Shown here one piece after another: positions 1 through 5,256 of a stretch of DNA of 5,256 bases (position 1 is the first letter of the stretch; each line of letters begins with the position of its first letter). Below the pieces are notes generated by a model. That model was not told the origin of the DNA, made no database searches, and was given only the letters and a program-made list of their open reading frames with translations. This stretch comes from Rhodospirillaceae bacterium (GTDB lineage Bacteria > Pseudomonadota > Alphaproteobacteria > Rhodospirillales > Magnetovibrionaceae). Made by a program: the position numbers and the translations under genes. The DNA lies in assembly GCA_002732845.1 (NCBI GenBank), contig NVSZ01000064.1:8318-13573 (forward strand), given 5' to 3'.

Positions 1-45
1 GTTTGCTTCTACGCCTTCAACGGTCATCAATTCACTGATTTCCAT
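1..45 (-). CDS. ptsN: PtsN, nitrogen-regulatory EIIA (EIIA-Ntr), N-terminal 15 codons only
   Basis: Only the first 15 codons lie in the window; the gene continues past the left edge. The ATG is at 43-45 and the visible peptide is MEISELMTVEGVEAN. This resembles the usual opening of PtsN proteins, in which a short helix with 'I-x-x-L-x-x-E-x-V' precedes the PTS EIIA type-2 domain. A GGGGA stretch at 54-58 is a plausible ribosome site, 8 nt before the start. PtsN is the terminal phosphocarrier of the nitrogen PTS (PtsP-PtsO-PtsN) and regulates potassium and nitrogen-related processes; its phosphorylated histidine is outside the window. Its place downstream of rpoN and hpf is the classical proteobacterial arrangement, and that context carries most of the identification because so few residues are visible. 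Confidence 0.8.
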   Translation of the reverse strand, partial: MEISELMTVEGVEAN

Positions 46-70
46 ACTTAAAGTCCCCAACTTAAAAAGT
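46..70 (-). repeat. Two near-identical small palindromes abutting the ptsN start
   Basis: On the plus strand, ACTTAAAGT (46-54) and ACTTAAAAAGT (60-70) lie 14 nt apart, start to start. Each is an inverted repeat with 4-nt arms (ACTT/AAGT), and the arms of one copy could also pair with the other. The first copy directly touches the ptsN ATG and fills the spacer between the GGGGA ribosome site and the start codon. The stems are short and AT-rich, so they would be weak as RNA structures. They could be chance, a protein-binding site, or a modest modulator of ptsN translation. Confidence 0.3.
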
Positions 71-108
71 CACAGCCCAACAAGATACGATTGAAAAAAC
101 GATATGCT

Positions 109-672
109 TTAGCTCGCGACGGCTGGATCAATCCAACCCACGTTGCCATCGGTGCGGCGATAAACCACATTCAAGCCACCGTGTGCACCGTTTTTAAACA
201 TCACCACGGGCAAGTTGCCCAGGTCAAGACGCATAACCGCATCGCTGACGCTCATTGTGGAAATGCTGTGTTCCATTTCGGCAACGATGGCCGGATGGGC
301 TTCAACGGCAACTTCTTCTTCTTCGTTTTGCGCCAAAATAGCATATTGAGCAACATGCATTTCATCGGATGCATTGGCATGATGGTTAACCAATTTGCGA
401 TGATAGCGACGCAATTGCTTAGCCACACGTTCCAAAGCCGCATCTACGGCTGGGTAAGCCTCAGCGGCTTCCCCTGTGCCATGCACGGTTACGCCACGTC
501 CGGCATGAACAACGATTTCAACATGAAATCCGCTGTTAACCTTTGAGTACGTGACGGTGGAATCGATTGCGCGGTCAAAATATTTGCTAACGGCTGCAGC
601 GACGGCGTCTTCAGTATGGGTGCGTAGGGCTTGGCCCACGTCCATCTGTTTTCCTTTGACTGTAATGTCCAT
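109..672 (-). CDS. hpf: Ribosome hibernation promoting factor, long form (HPF/RaiA family)
   Basis: The 187-residue protein has the two-domain layout of long HPF. Residues 1-95 form the RaiA/YfiA-type domain, starting MDITVKGKQMDVGQAL, with a basic stretch near 85-93 (AKQLRRYHRK) expected to contact 16S rRNA. An acidic, Glu-rich linker runs roughly 97-133 (QNEEEEVAVE). The C-terminal domain (about 135-183) holds the characteristic LGNLPVVMFKN and GNVGWIDP motifs that mediate dimerisation. In the family, long HPF alone dimerises 70S ribosomes into inactive 100S particles in starved cells. The start at 670-672 is supported by TAAGGA at 685-690, about 12 nt upstream, slightly long spacing. It sits between rpoN (238-nt gap) and ptsN (63-nt gap). 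A 151-codon open frame on the opposite strand (91-546) has no family resemblance and is treated as a shadow. Confidence 0.96.
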   Translation of the reverse strand: MDITVKGKQMDVGQALRTHTEDAVAAAVSKYFDRAIDSTVTYSKVNSGFHVEIVVHAGRGVTVHGTGEAAEAYPAVDAALERVAKQLRRYHRKLVNHHANASDEMHVAQYAILAQNEEEEVAVEAHPAIVAEMEHSISTMSVSDAVMRLDLGNLPVVMFKNGAHGGLNVVYRRTDGNVGWIDPAVAS

Positions 673-702
673 TGAAAAGCAGAGTCCTTAGGTTTTTATC
701 AA

Positions 703-743
703 GGATGCCAAGCCACACAACACTTTGTTATCTGGCTACATCC
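703..743 (-). promoter_or_regulatory. Imperfect stem-loop in the hpf upstream region
   Basis: An inverted repeat spans 41 nt. GGATG (703-707) pairs with CATCC (739-743), and AGCCA (711-715) pairs with TGGCT (733-737). These arms are separated by an internal loop of 3 nt on one side and 1 nt on the other. Inside, AACA (719-722) and TGTT (726-729) can add a further 4-bp stem. It ends about 30 nt before the hpf ATG and does not include the ribosome site at 685-690. No T-run follows on either strand, so it does not look like an intrinsic terminator. A 5' leader structure or a protein-binding operator is possible; function is inference only. Confidence 0.3.
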
Positions 744-763
744 TGTGAATTTGGTTTATCCAG

Positions 764-779
764 AGCTAATTTCTTAGCT
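764..779. repeat. Perfect 6-bp inverted repeat in the rpoN-hpf gap
   Basis: AGCTAA (764-769) and TTAGCT (774-779) are exact reverse complements around a 4-nt spacer TTTC. On the plus strand the repeat is followed by a short T-rich run (781-785), which gives a weak terminator-like look in the direction opposite to all genes here. The stem is AT-rich and short. It could equally be a small operator for a dimeric regulator or chance. Confidence 0.25.
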
Positions 780-846
780 ATTTTTCGTTCTGTCCTTCAG
801 CATTTGAAGCGGACCCCAAACACCTATAACCACAGAATTGGTGCGG

Positions 847-875
847 AAGTTAGTGTGCTCCGGCAGTGAAGTCAA
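847..875 (-). promoter_or_regulatory. Candidate sigma-70-type promoter for hpf(-ptsN)
   Basis: On the minus strand TTGACT (870-875) matches five of six bases of the -35 consensus. It is followed after exactly 17 nt by TAACTT (847-852), which matches only three of six bases of the -10 consensus. It lies just after the rpoN stop and would give a leader of about 165-170 nt ahead of hpf, containing the two inverted repeats noted in this gap. This gap is the only intergenic space in the window large enough for an internal promoter. The weak -10 keeps confidence low, and alphaproteobacterial promoters often deviate from this consensus. I saw no correctly spaced GG-N10-GC sigma-54 site in the gap. 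Confidence 0.2.
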
Positions 876-910
876 GGGGTAGACTTTATCACATATAAGT
901 ATGGGGTTCA

Positions 911-2482
911 TCAAATCTTAGATGTTTTTTCTCGACGCCGCTGAACCGATGAAGCCAGGCCTAGAGAATCCCGGTATTTTGCGACGGTGCGGCGCGCCAC
1001 ATCCATGCCTTCCGCCTTCAAAAGCTTGACTATTTTATCGTCCGATAGCACTTTTTTAGGCTCTTCTTCGTTGATTAAAATTTTGATGCGTTGGCGTACC
1101 GATTCCGAAGAATGGCCGTCTCCACCCGCCGAACCGCCCACAGAAGACGTGAAAAAATATTTTAATTCAAAGATTCCTCTGGGGGTCGCCATATATTTAT
1201 TCGACGTGACTCTGGATACGGTGCTTTCATGCATTTCAATCACATCCGCCACATCACGCAAAACCAAGGGCTTTAAGGCCGATACGCCTTCGCGGAAAAA
1301 AGCGTCTTGCTGACTGACAATTTCGGTGGCAACTTTTAAAATTGTGGTGGCCCGTTGGTGCAAGGATTTGACCAGCCAATTCGCCGTTTGCAGGCAATCT
1401 TGGATATAACGCCGGTCGTCTTTGGACATCGCACCGCCTTTGATTTCGGCATAATAAGTATTGTTCACCAAGACTTTAGGCAGAGTTTCAGAATTTAATT
1501 CAATGGCCCAGCCACCATCTGGCTTGGCTCGCATCATCACATCGGGGATCATCGGTTGCGCGATTTCGTGGTTGAACAGCCGCCCAGGTTTGGGATCAAG
1601 TTCGCGAATTTCTGTGACCATGTCTTGGATGTCTTCTTCATCCACACCACAAACTTTTATCAAACCGGGCAAATCGCGTTTAGCCAATAAGTCCAGATTT
1701 TCTAAAAAGATTTGCATAATCGGGTCTAAACGCCCCCGTTCTTTCAGCTGCAGACCTAAACACTGGGCCAAATCACGTGCAAATAACCCTGTGGGCTCAA
1801 CGGTTTGCAAAACCCCAAGCACGGCTTCGATGTCTTCAATGTCACATCCCAAACGAACGGCTAAACCTTCAAGGCTGCCTTGTAAATAGCCCGCTTCGTC
1901 CAACATATCGATCAGATGAGCGCCGATCAGACGATCCCCCGCCGTGCACACCAAAAAGCCCAATTCGGTCAGCAAATGTTCCCGCATGGTTTCTTCGGAG
2001 GCCAGGGTCTGTTCTAGTCCCGGAAGATCATCACCGCCCCCGCCTGCGCCGCCACCGCCGCCACCGCCCGATCCATAACTTTCATAGGCCTGACTTTCCG
2101 GAGCGGGCGCCACAGCATCACCGGGCGTATCAGAGCTCCAGTCATTATCAACGTCTGAATCCATGGATTGACCCGCGTCAACATTTTCTCCGGTTTCGGC
2201 GGCCCGGGCTAAGGTTTCAGCGGTATCTGTAGTTTCCGGTAAAGGCTCGGCATCGGGTTTTGCGTCAGAGGCAATTTCATCAATGCCTTCTGCGCGCACT
2301 TCACCGGCTTCGGTCACGGTCGAGCTATCGGCTTCTAAAAGGGGGTTTTCTTTGAGTTCTTGTTCCACATAATCTTGCAATTCAAGATTGGACAGTTGCA
2401 ACAGTTTAATGGCTTGTTGCAATTGCGGCGTCATCACCAAAGACTGGGACTGGCGCAGATCTAAACGGGGGCCTATGGCCAT
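911..2482 (-). CDS. rpoN: RNA polymerase sigma-54 factor (RpoN)
   Basis: This is a complete 523-residue sigma-54, somewhat longer than the roughly 480 residues of the E. coli protein. Region I (about 1-50) is the Gln/Leu-rich activator-responsive segment, with LRQSQSLVMTPQLQQAIKLL at 9-28. Region II (about 51-155) is acidic and ends in a glycine tract (139-150, one Ala) followed by Asp-Asp. The core-binding region occupies about 155-340. The helix-turn-helix that contacts the promoter -12 element lies near 408-431 (RDVADVIEMHESTVSRVTS). The RpoN box that reads the -24 element is ARRTVAKYRD at 496-505, with Asp in place of the more usual final Glu. Sigma-54 directs transcription that depends on AAA+ enhancer-binding proteins, typically nitrogen, motility and stress genes. 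The start is supported by a purine-rich ribosome site 6 nt upstream. It lies 39 nt after lptB with no visible promoter between, so it may be co-transcribed with the lpt genes. Confidence 0.98.
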   Translation of the reverse strand: MAIGPRLDLRQSQSLVMTPQLQQAIKLLQLSNLELQDYVEQELKENPLLEADSSTVTEAGEVRAEGIDEIASDAKPDAEPLPETTDTAETLARAAETGENVDAGQSMDSDVDNDWSSDTPGDAVAPAPESQAYESYGSGGGGGGGAGGGGDDLPGLEQTLASEETMREHLLTELGFLVCTAGDRLIGAHLIDMLDEAGYLQGSLEGLAVRLGCDIEDIEAVLGVLQTVEPTGLFARDLAQCLGLQLKERGRLDPIMQIFLENLDLLAKRDLPGLIKVCGVDEEDIQDMVTEIRELDPKPGRLFNHEIAQPMIPDVMMRAKPDGGWAIELNSETLPKVLVNNTYYAEIKGGAMSKDDRRYIQDCLQTANWLVKSLHQRATTILKVATEIVSQQDAFFREGVSALKPLVLRDVADVIEMHESTVSRVTSNKYMATPRGIFELKYFFTSSVGGSAGGDGHSSESVRQRIKILINEEEPKKVLSDDKIVKLLKAEGMDVARRTVAKYRDSLGLASSVQRRREKTSKI

Positions 2483-2488
2483 GTCGCA

Positions 2489-2496
2489 CCCCCTTT
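2489..2496 (-). promoter_or_regulatory. Ribosome binding site of rpoN
   Basis: On the minus strand AAAGGGGG is followed by 6 nt and then the ATG at 2480-2482. Position and purine content fit a Shine-Dalgarno site and fix the rpoN start, whose product begins MAIGPRLDLRQSQ as is typical of alphaproteobacterial RpoN. Confidence 0.6.
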
Positions 2497-2521
2497 CTTT
2501 GTTAAGTCTATGAAAATCAAA

Positions 2522-3355
2522 TTACAGGCTAAAACGTTCACCCAAATATACACGCCGAACATCTTCGTTGCCAACAATGTCTGCGGGCGTACCCTCCATC
2601 AACAAGGTTCCGTTGTGAAGAATATATGCCCGGTCAATCACATCTAAGGTTTCGCGCACGTTGTGATCGGTGATCAGCACGCCAATTCCACGGTTTTTTA
2701 AATGACCGACAAGATCGCGAATATCGGACACCGCGATCGGGTCAATGCCCGCAAACGGTTCATCCAAAAGAATAAACGAAGGATTTGACGCCAGCGCACG
2801 GGCGATTTCAACACGGCGGCGTTCACCACCCGACAGCGCCATGGACGGCGTGCGGCGCAAATGCGTCATGGAAAATTCAGCCAGCAAACTGTCCAACATG
2901 GCTTCGCGAACCTCACGTTTGGGCTCAACCACTTCCAACACCGCGCGGATATTGTCTTCAACATTCAGCCCGCGAAAAATAGAAGCTTCCTGCGGTAAAT
3001 AGCCAATGCCCAGACGGGCACGGCGATACATGGGCAGGTTGGTGATATCTTCACCATCCAACGTGACATTGCCGTAATCGGGTTGAACCAGACCTGTAAT
3101 CATATAAAAACACGTGGTTTTTCCGGCCCCGTTTGGCCCCAACAGCCCGACCGCTTCGCCCCGCTGGATGGACAGCGACACATCAGACACCACCGGACGT
3201 TTTTTATAGCGTTTGCCAAGGTTGTTTGTGATCAGACCACGTGTAGGTGTGGTTTTCACATCCGACACCACCTTCAGCCCAGACGCACCCTTTTCGCCGC
3301 GCGCAACTTTGGCCGGTCGGGAAGACGGTGTTGAGGGGGCTTTGGGTGTTTCCAT
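2522..3355 (-). CDS. lptB: LptB, ATPase of the LPS transport ABC exporter LptB2FG
   Basis: The 277-residue protein carries a full set of ABC ATPase motifs: Walker [10 protein letters not shown] at 73-81 (Lys79), Q-loop Gln122 in [12 protein letters not shown], signature [15 protein letters not shown] from 174, Walker B FILLDEP at 194-200 (catalytic Glu199) and the switch His231 in TDHNVRET. The sequence [22 protein letters not shown] is specific to LptB rather than to branched-chain amino acid transporters. LptB hydrolyses ATP in the cytoplasm to extract LPS from the inner membrane through LptF/LptG and push it along LptC and LptA. The ABC domain begins near residue 40. The preceding 40 residues are Pro/Ser/Ala/Lys-rich, low in complexity, and lacking in the 241-residue E. 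coli protein. The ATG at 3353-3355 has only a weak purine run upstream (AAAGAAAGA), and GTG codons at residues 29, 30 and 33 are alternative starts. Confidence 0.97.
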   Translation of the reverse strand: METPKAPSTPSSRPAKVARGEKGASGLKVVSDVKTTPTRGLITNNLGKRYKKRPVVSDVSLSIQRGEAVGLLGPNGAGKTTCFYMITGLVQPDYGNVTLDGEDITNLPMYRRARLGIGYLPQEASIFRGLNVEDNIRAVLEVVEPKREVREAMLDSLLAEFSMTHLRRTPSMALSGGERRRVEIARALASNPSFILLDEPFAGIDPIAVSDIRDLVGHLKNRGIGVLITDHNVRETLDVIDRAYILHNGTLLMEGTPADIVGNEDVRRVYLGERFSL

Positions 3356-3384
3356 ACTGTATTTTGGTCTTTCTTTAACAGATG

Positions 3385-4242
3385 TTATTCTTTTGAACGA
3401 GGTTGCAAAACGCCATGCACACGGCTCGACTTCGGCGTCGTTCCGGTTTGCGGATTTTTTGCACCTTTTGTTTCCTCACATGTGTTTAAACGATTTATGC
3501 CCGTATTTAAATCAATATCCGCACTGCACCCGTTTAAAACGTTATCTCCACGCTTAATTTTAACGGAACCGGTCAATCTCGCAAGCCCGGAGGGGACGTT
3601 ATACGCGGCCCGATCTGAAAAAACCTGTTCGTTGTCCGTATCGATGCGCACATTATCAAAGGCTTCGATCCGCCCGATTTCTGTTTTGCCCGCCTTATCC
3701 TGAATAAAGTGGGCGGTCATGACGTCGGCCTGAATGCGTTTGTCCAAATGCACGGCCTTGGCATTGCCGCGCGCCACCGCGATGTCTTTTTTATCCCAAA
3801 ATTCCAATTGACCCGTGGCGGTGATAACATCTGCACCCGCCACCAGTTTAACCGGGTTGCCGTCTTTCAGCACAATCACAGATTTATCCACATCGTAAAC
3901 CGCATAACCGCCCGTCGCCACGCGTCCCGGAGAAGTGATGCGGACATTGCCAATGGCGTCTAGGCGGAAAATTTCACTGCCGCCGCTGGCATTTTCGCGA
4001 TAATAGGCGCGCAGTTCATCCGCGTCCAAAACCATGTCGCCGCGCGTCGCCGTCGCGGGACCCGCTGCGGTAAATATTTTTTCCTTTTGATTCCATTCAA
4101 TGCCGCCTGACGCATCAATGGTCAGCGGCAATTCGCCATTGCCAGCCTGCATATTCATGCCTTGGGCAAGGGCTGGGCTGGGCTTGAGCTCTGCCAAAAT
4201 TCCAACACATACCATCAAGACCACTACAAAAATGCGTATCAT
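3385..4242 (-). CDS. lptA: LptA, periplasmic LPS-transport bridge protein (OstA-like)
   Basis: From the ATG at 4240-4242 the protein is 285 residues. A GTG immediately before it (4243-4245) would add one residue. The N terminus is a signal peptide: one basic residue, a hydrophobic core (about 4-18), and ALA at 24-26 before a likely cleavage ahead of Gln27. The mature part is rich in alternating short beta-strand segments, typical of the OstA/LptA beta-jellyroll, including a '[13 protein letters not shown]' type segment near 69-81 and a second related stretch near 200-225. LptA oligomerises head to tail to carry LPS from LptC to LptD. The stop of lptC overlaps the start (TGATG), and GGGAG 9 nt upstream of the ATG serves as ribosome site, so coupling is likely. 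The C-terminal 35 residues are polar and probably disordered. At this length it is longer than E. coli LptA (185 residues). LptA assignment rests on the signal peptide, the fold pattern and strong context. Confidence 0.92.
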   Translation of the reverse strand: MIRIFVVVLMVCVGILAELKPSPALAQGMNMQAGNGELPLTIDASGGIEWNQKEKIFTAAGPATATRGDMVLDADELRAYYRENASGGSEIFRLDAIGNVRITSPGRVATGGYAVYDVDKSVIVLKDGNPVKLVAGADVITATGQLEFWDKKDIAVARGNAKAVHLDKRIQADVMTAHFIQDKAGKTEIGRIEAFDNVRIDTDNEQVFSDRAAYNVPSGLARLTGSVKIKRGDNVLNGCSADIDLNTGINRLNTCEETKGAKNPQTGTTPKSSRVHGVLQPRSKE

Positions 4243-5003
4243 CACTTCGCGCTCCCACCGTTTTTCGGTGTATATAAAATCAACTGGGCCGGGCCTGTGA
4301 AATACATCAGGCGGCCCTTATCTACAAGTTTAAGGCCCTGGGCCTTCACTTCGCCAAACGGACCGTGGCCGCTTATTGGCTTGTGACCTTCGGCCATGCC
4401 CGTCTTTAAAAACACAATCAAGTGTTCGGTCGATATTTCATAACCTGTATCATGGAAAAGGTTAACACCGCCCTCAAGTTCCAAAGTTCCGTTATCACCG
4501 ATGTAACGCCCGGTATCGGCCGTCAGCACCAACCAAGTGCCATCGTCCATGGTCAGGTCGGCCTTGGGCAATTGCAAATCAACTTCTCCGGTGGCTTCGG
4601 AAACAATCCGCGCCAAGTCGGCGGTTACGGAATACGGCTGGCTGTTTTCATCGGTGCCCACATATCGGGCATTGTCCATACCGGGTTGCGTTTTCCCGGC
4701 CAATTGAGCCGATGAAAAGCCCAGACTGAAGGTTTGATCGGAATTTAAGCGCGGCCAGATCACCACCAAAGCCACCAAACTCAACGCCAGAAAAGGCAAC
4801 AGGACCTTGCTTGTCGAAACAAAGCGAGAATAGGTTCCCCCGGCGCGCAAATTTGACTGTGGGCTTCTTTGTGCAGGTTCTTTCCTTGAAGCATACGACC
4901 CCCCCACCAAATTCGACGCCATCGGACCGCTGTTCATAGCGTCTTGGCCTTTTGATAAAGGCGACGACTTTGCTGGACCGAGAGGACGAGGAGGATTTGT
5001 CAT
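4242..5003 (-). CDS. lptC: LptC, inner-membrane-anchored LPS transport protein
   Basis: The 253-residue protein has one transmembrane helix at about 67-84 (VLLPFLALSLVALVVIW) and a periplasmic domain from about 90 to 245. The latter contains the alphaproteobacterial LptC-type motif ARYVGTDENSQPYSVTADLARIV (starting at 112) and repeated beta-strand segments such as GTLELEGGVNLFHDTGYEI. LptC bridges LptB2FG and LptA. E. coli LptC is 191 residues with its helix at the very N terminus; here about 65 cytoplasmic residues precede the helix, rich in Ser, Pro, Gly and Arg/Lys. The chosen ATG at 5001-5003 is 9 nt after the kdsD stop and has only a weak ribosome site (AAGCGAAG). Met23 (4935-4937) and Met28 (4920-4922) are possible shorter starts. 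An alternate-frame open stretch of 148 codons (4648-5094) across the kdsD-lptC junction is a shadow. Confidence 0.94.
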   Translation of the reverse strand: MTNPPRPLGPAKSSPLSKGQDAMNSGPMASNLVGGSYASRKEPAQRSPQSNLRAGGTYSRFVSTSKVLLPFLALSLVALVVIWPRLNSDQTFSLGFSSAQLAGKTQPGMDNARYVGTDENSQPYSVTADLARIVSEATGEVDLQLPKADLTMDDGTWLVLTADTGRYIGDNGTLELEGGVNLFHDTGYEISTEHLIVFLKTGMAEGHKPISGHGPFGEVKAQGLKLVDKGRLMYFTGPAQLILYTPKNGGSAK

Positions 5004-5012
5004 GGCTTCGCT

Positions 5013-5256
5013 TTACACCACACCCGCCTGAAGGCAATCGTGAATATGCAAAATACCCAGCGGTTTGCCATGGGTTTGGGTGCTGTCGACACAAAACAAG
5101 GTGGTGATTTTACGGTCATTCATCACCGCCACGGCTTCGCTGGCAATTTGCCCCGGTTCCATGGTGACACAGCGTGGCGTCATCACATCGAGCGCTTTTT
5201 GATCAATCAGGTCTTTGCTCATGTGGCGACGCAAATCCCCATCGGTGATGATGCCG
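5013..5256 (-). CDS. kdsD: Arabinose-5-phosphate isomerase, C-terminal CBS region only
   Basis: The last 80 codons are present; the gene enters from the right edge. The visible protein begins GIITDGDLRRHM, the end of the first CBS motif as found in KdsD/KpsF proteins. It continues with the second CBS domain: ALDVMTPRCVTMEPGQIASEAVAVMNDRKITTLFCVD, then PLGILHIHDCLQAGVV at the C terminus. The H-x-H-D-x-L-x-A-G-V-V ending is characteristic of the family. The enzyme converts ribulose 5-phosphate to arabinose 5-phosphate in the cytoplasm, the first step towards Kdo for the LPS inner core. The catalytic SIS domain is outside the window, so activity cannot be judged here. The stop lies 9 nt before lptC, placing Kdo supply and LPS export on one likely transcript. 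Confidence 0.93.
   Translation of the reverse strand, partial: GIITDGDLRRHMSKDLIDQKALDVMTPRCVTMEPGQIASEAVAVMNDRKITTLFCVDSTQTHGKPLGILHIHDCLQAGVV

Noticed and set aside
94..118. T-run after the hpf stop with a small bulged stem, a possible terminator between hpf and ptsN
   Set aside because: The minus strand has TTTTTT after the stop, but the only stem is about 5 bp with a 3-nt bulge; too weak to call an intrinsic terminator.
91..546. 151-codon open frame on the plus strand antisense to hpf
   Set aside because: It lies almost fully inside the well-supported hpf gene, has no recognisable domain and has no good ribosome site; it is best explained as a mirror of hpf codon bias.
694..716. TGGC...TTGA sequence resembling a sigma-54 promoter before hpf
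   Set aside because: The GG and GC-like elements are not at the required 10-nt spacing and the -12 GC is missing, so it does not fit the sigma-54 consensus.
672..869. 65-codon plus-strand open frame in the rpoN-hpf gap
   Set aside because: Its ATG overlaps the hpf start region, there is no ribosome site, and the predicted peptide resembles no family; it covers sequence that looks like an hpf leader.
1461..2232. Long plus-strand frames opposite rpoN (1461-1889 and 1777-2232)
   Set aside because: Both are antisense to conserved sigma-54 coding sequence and give low-complexity Ser/Arg/Pro-rich peptides without any recognisable motif.
2483..2521. Possible terminator or promoter between lptB and rpoN
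   Set aside because: Only 39 nt, with no inverted repeat and no recognisable -35/-10 pair; only the rpoN ribosome site can be supported.
4648..5094. 148-codon minus-strand frame across the kdsD-lptC junction
   Set aside because: It overlaps two confidently identified genes in another frame, and its Ser/Arg/Cys-rich composition looks like an out-of-frame reading.

Overview
This window is a gene-dense piece of a bacterial chromosome. Every supported gene is on the minus strand, so reading order runs from high to low coordinates: kdsD (3' end only) > lptC > lptA > lptB > rpoN > hpf > ptsN (first 15 codons only). This gene order, the long form of HPF, the Rhodospirillales-like LptB core and the moderate GC content suggest an alphaproteobacterium, most likely Rhodospirillales or a close relative. 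That placement is an inference from remembered synteny and protein style; the sequence alone does not name a genus.

The upper part (about 2520-5256) is a lipopolysaccharide block. kdsD makes arabinose 5-phosphate, the first step towards Kdo. lptC, lptA and lptB encode the inner-membrane anchor, the periplasmic bridge and the cytoplasmic ATPase of the LPS export machine. Spacing is very tight: 9 nt between kdsD and lptC, an overlapping stop/start between lptC and lptA, 29 nt between lptA and lptB. One transcript with translational coupling is likely. LptF and LptG, the permease partners, are not in the window.

The lower part (1-2482) is a nitrogen/stationary-phase regulatory block. rpoN (sigma-54) follows lptB after 39 nt. 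A 238-nt non-coding gap then holds an imperfect stem-loop, a small perfect inverted repeat and a weak sigma-70-like promoter candidate. After it come hpf (long ribosome hibernation factor) and, 63 nt later, ptsN (EIIA-Ntr). The hpf gap is the only place with room for an independent promoter. I see no convincing rho-independent terminator anywhere.

I find no mobile element, CRISPR array, tRNA, rRNA or unfamiliar gene system. The content is conserved core chromosome. The points worth a second look are modest: N-terminal extensions on LptC and LptB, a glycine tract in the sigma-54 linker, and small structured elements upstream of hpf and ptsN.
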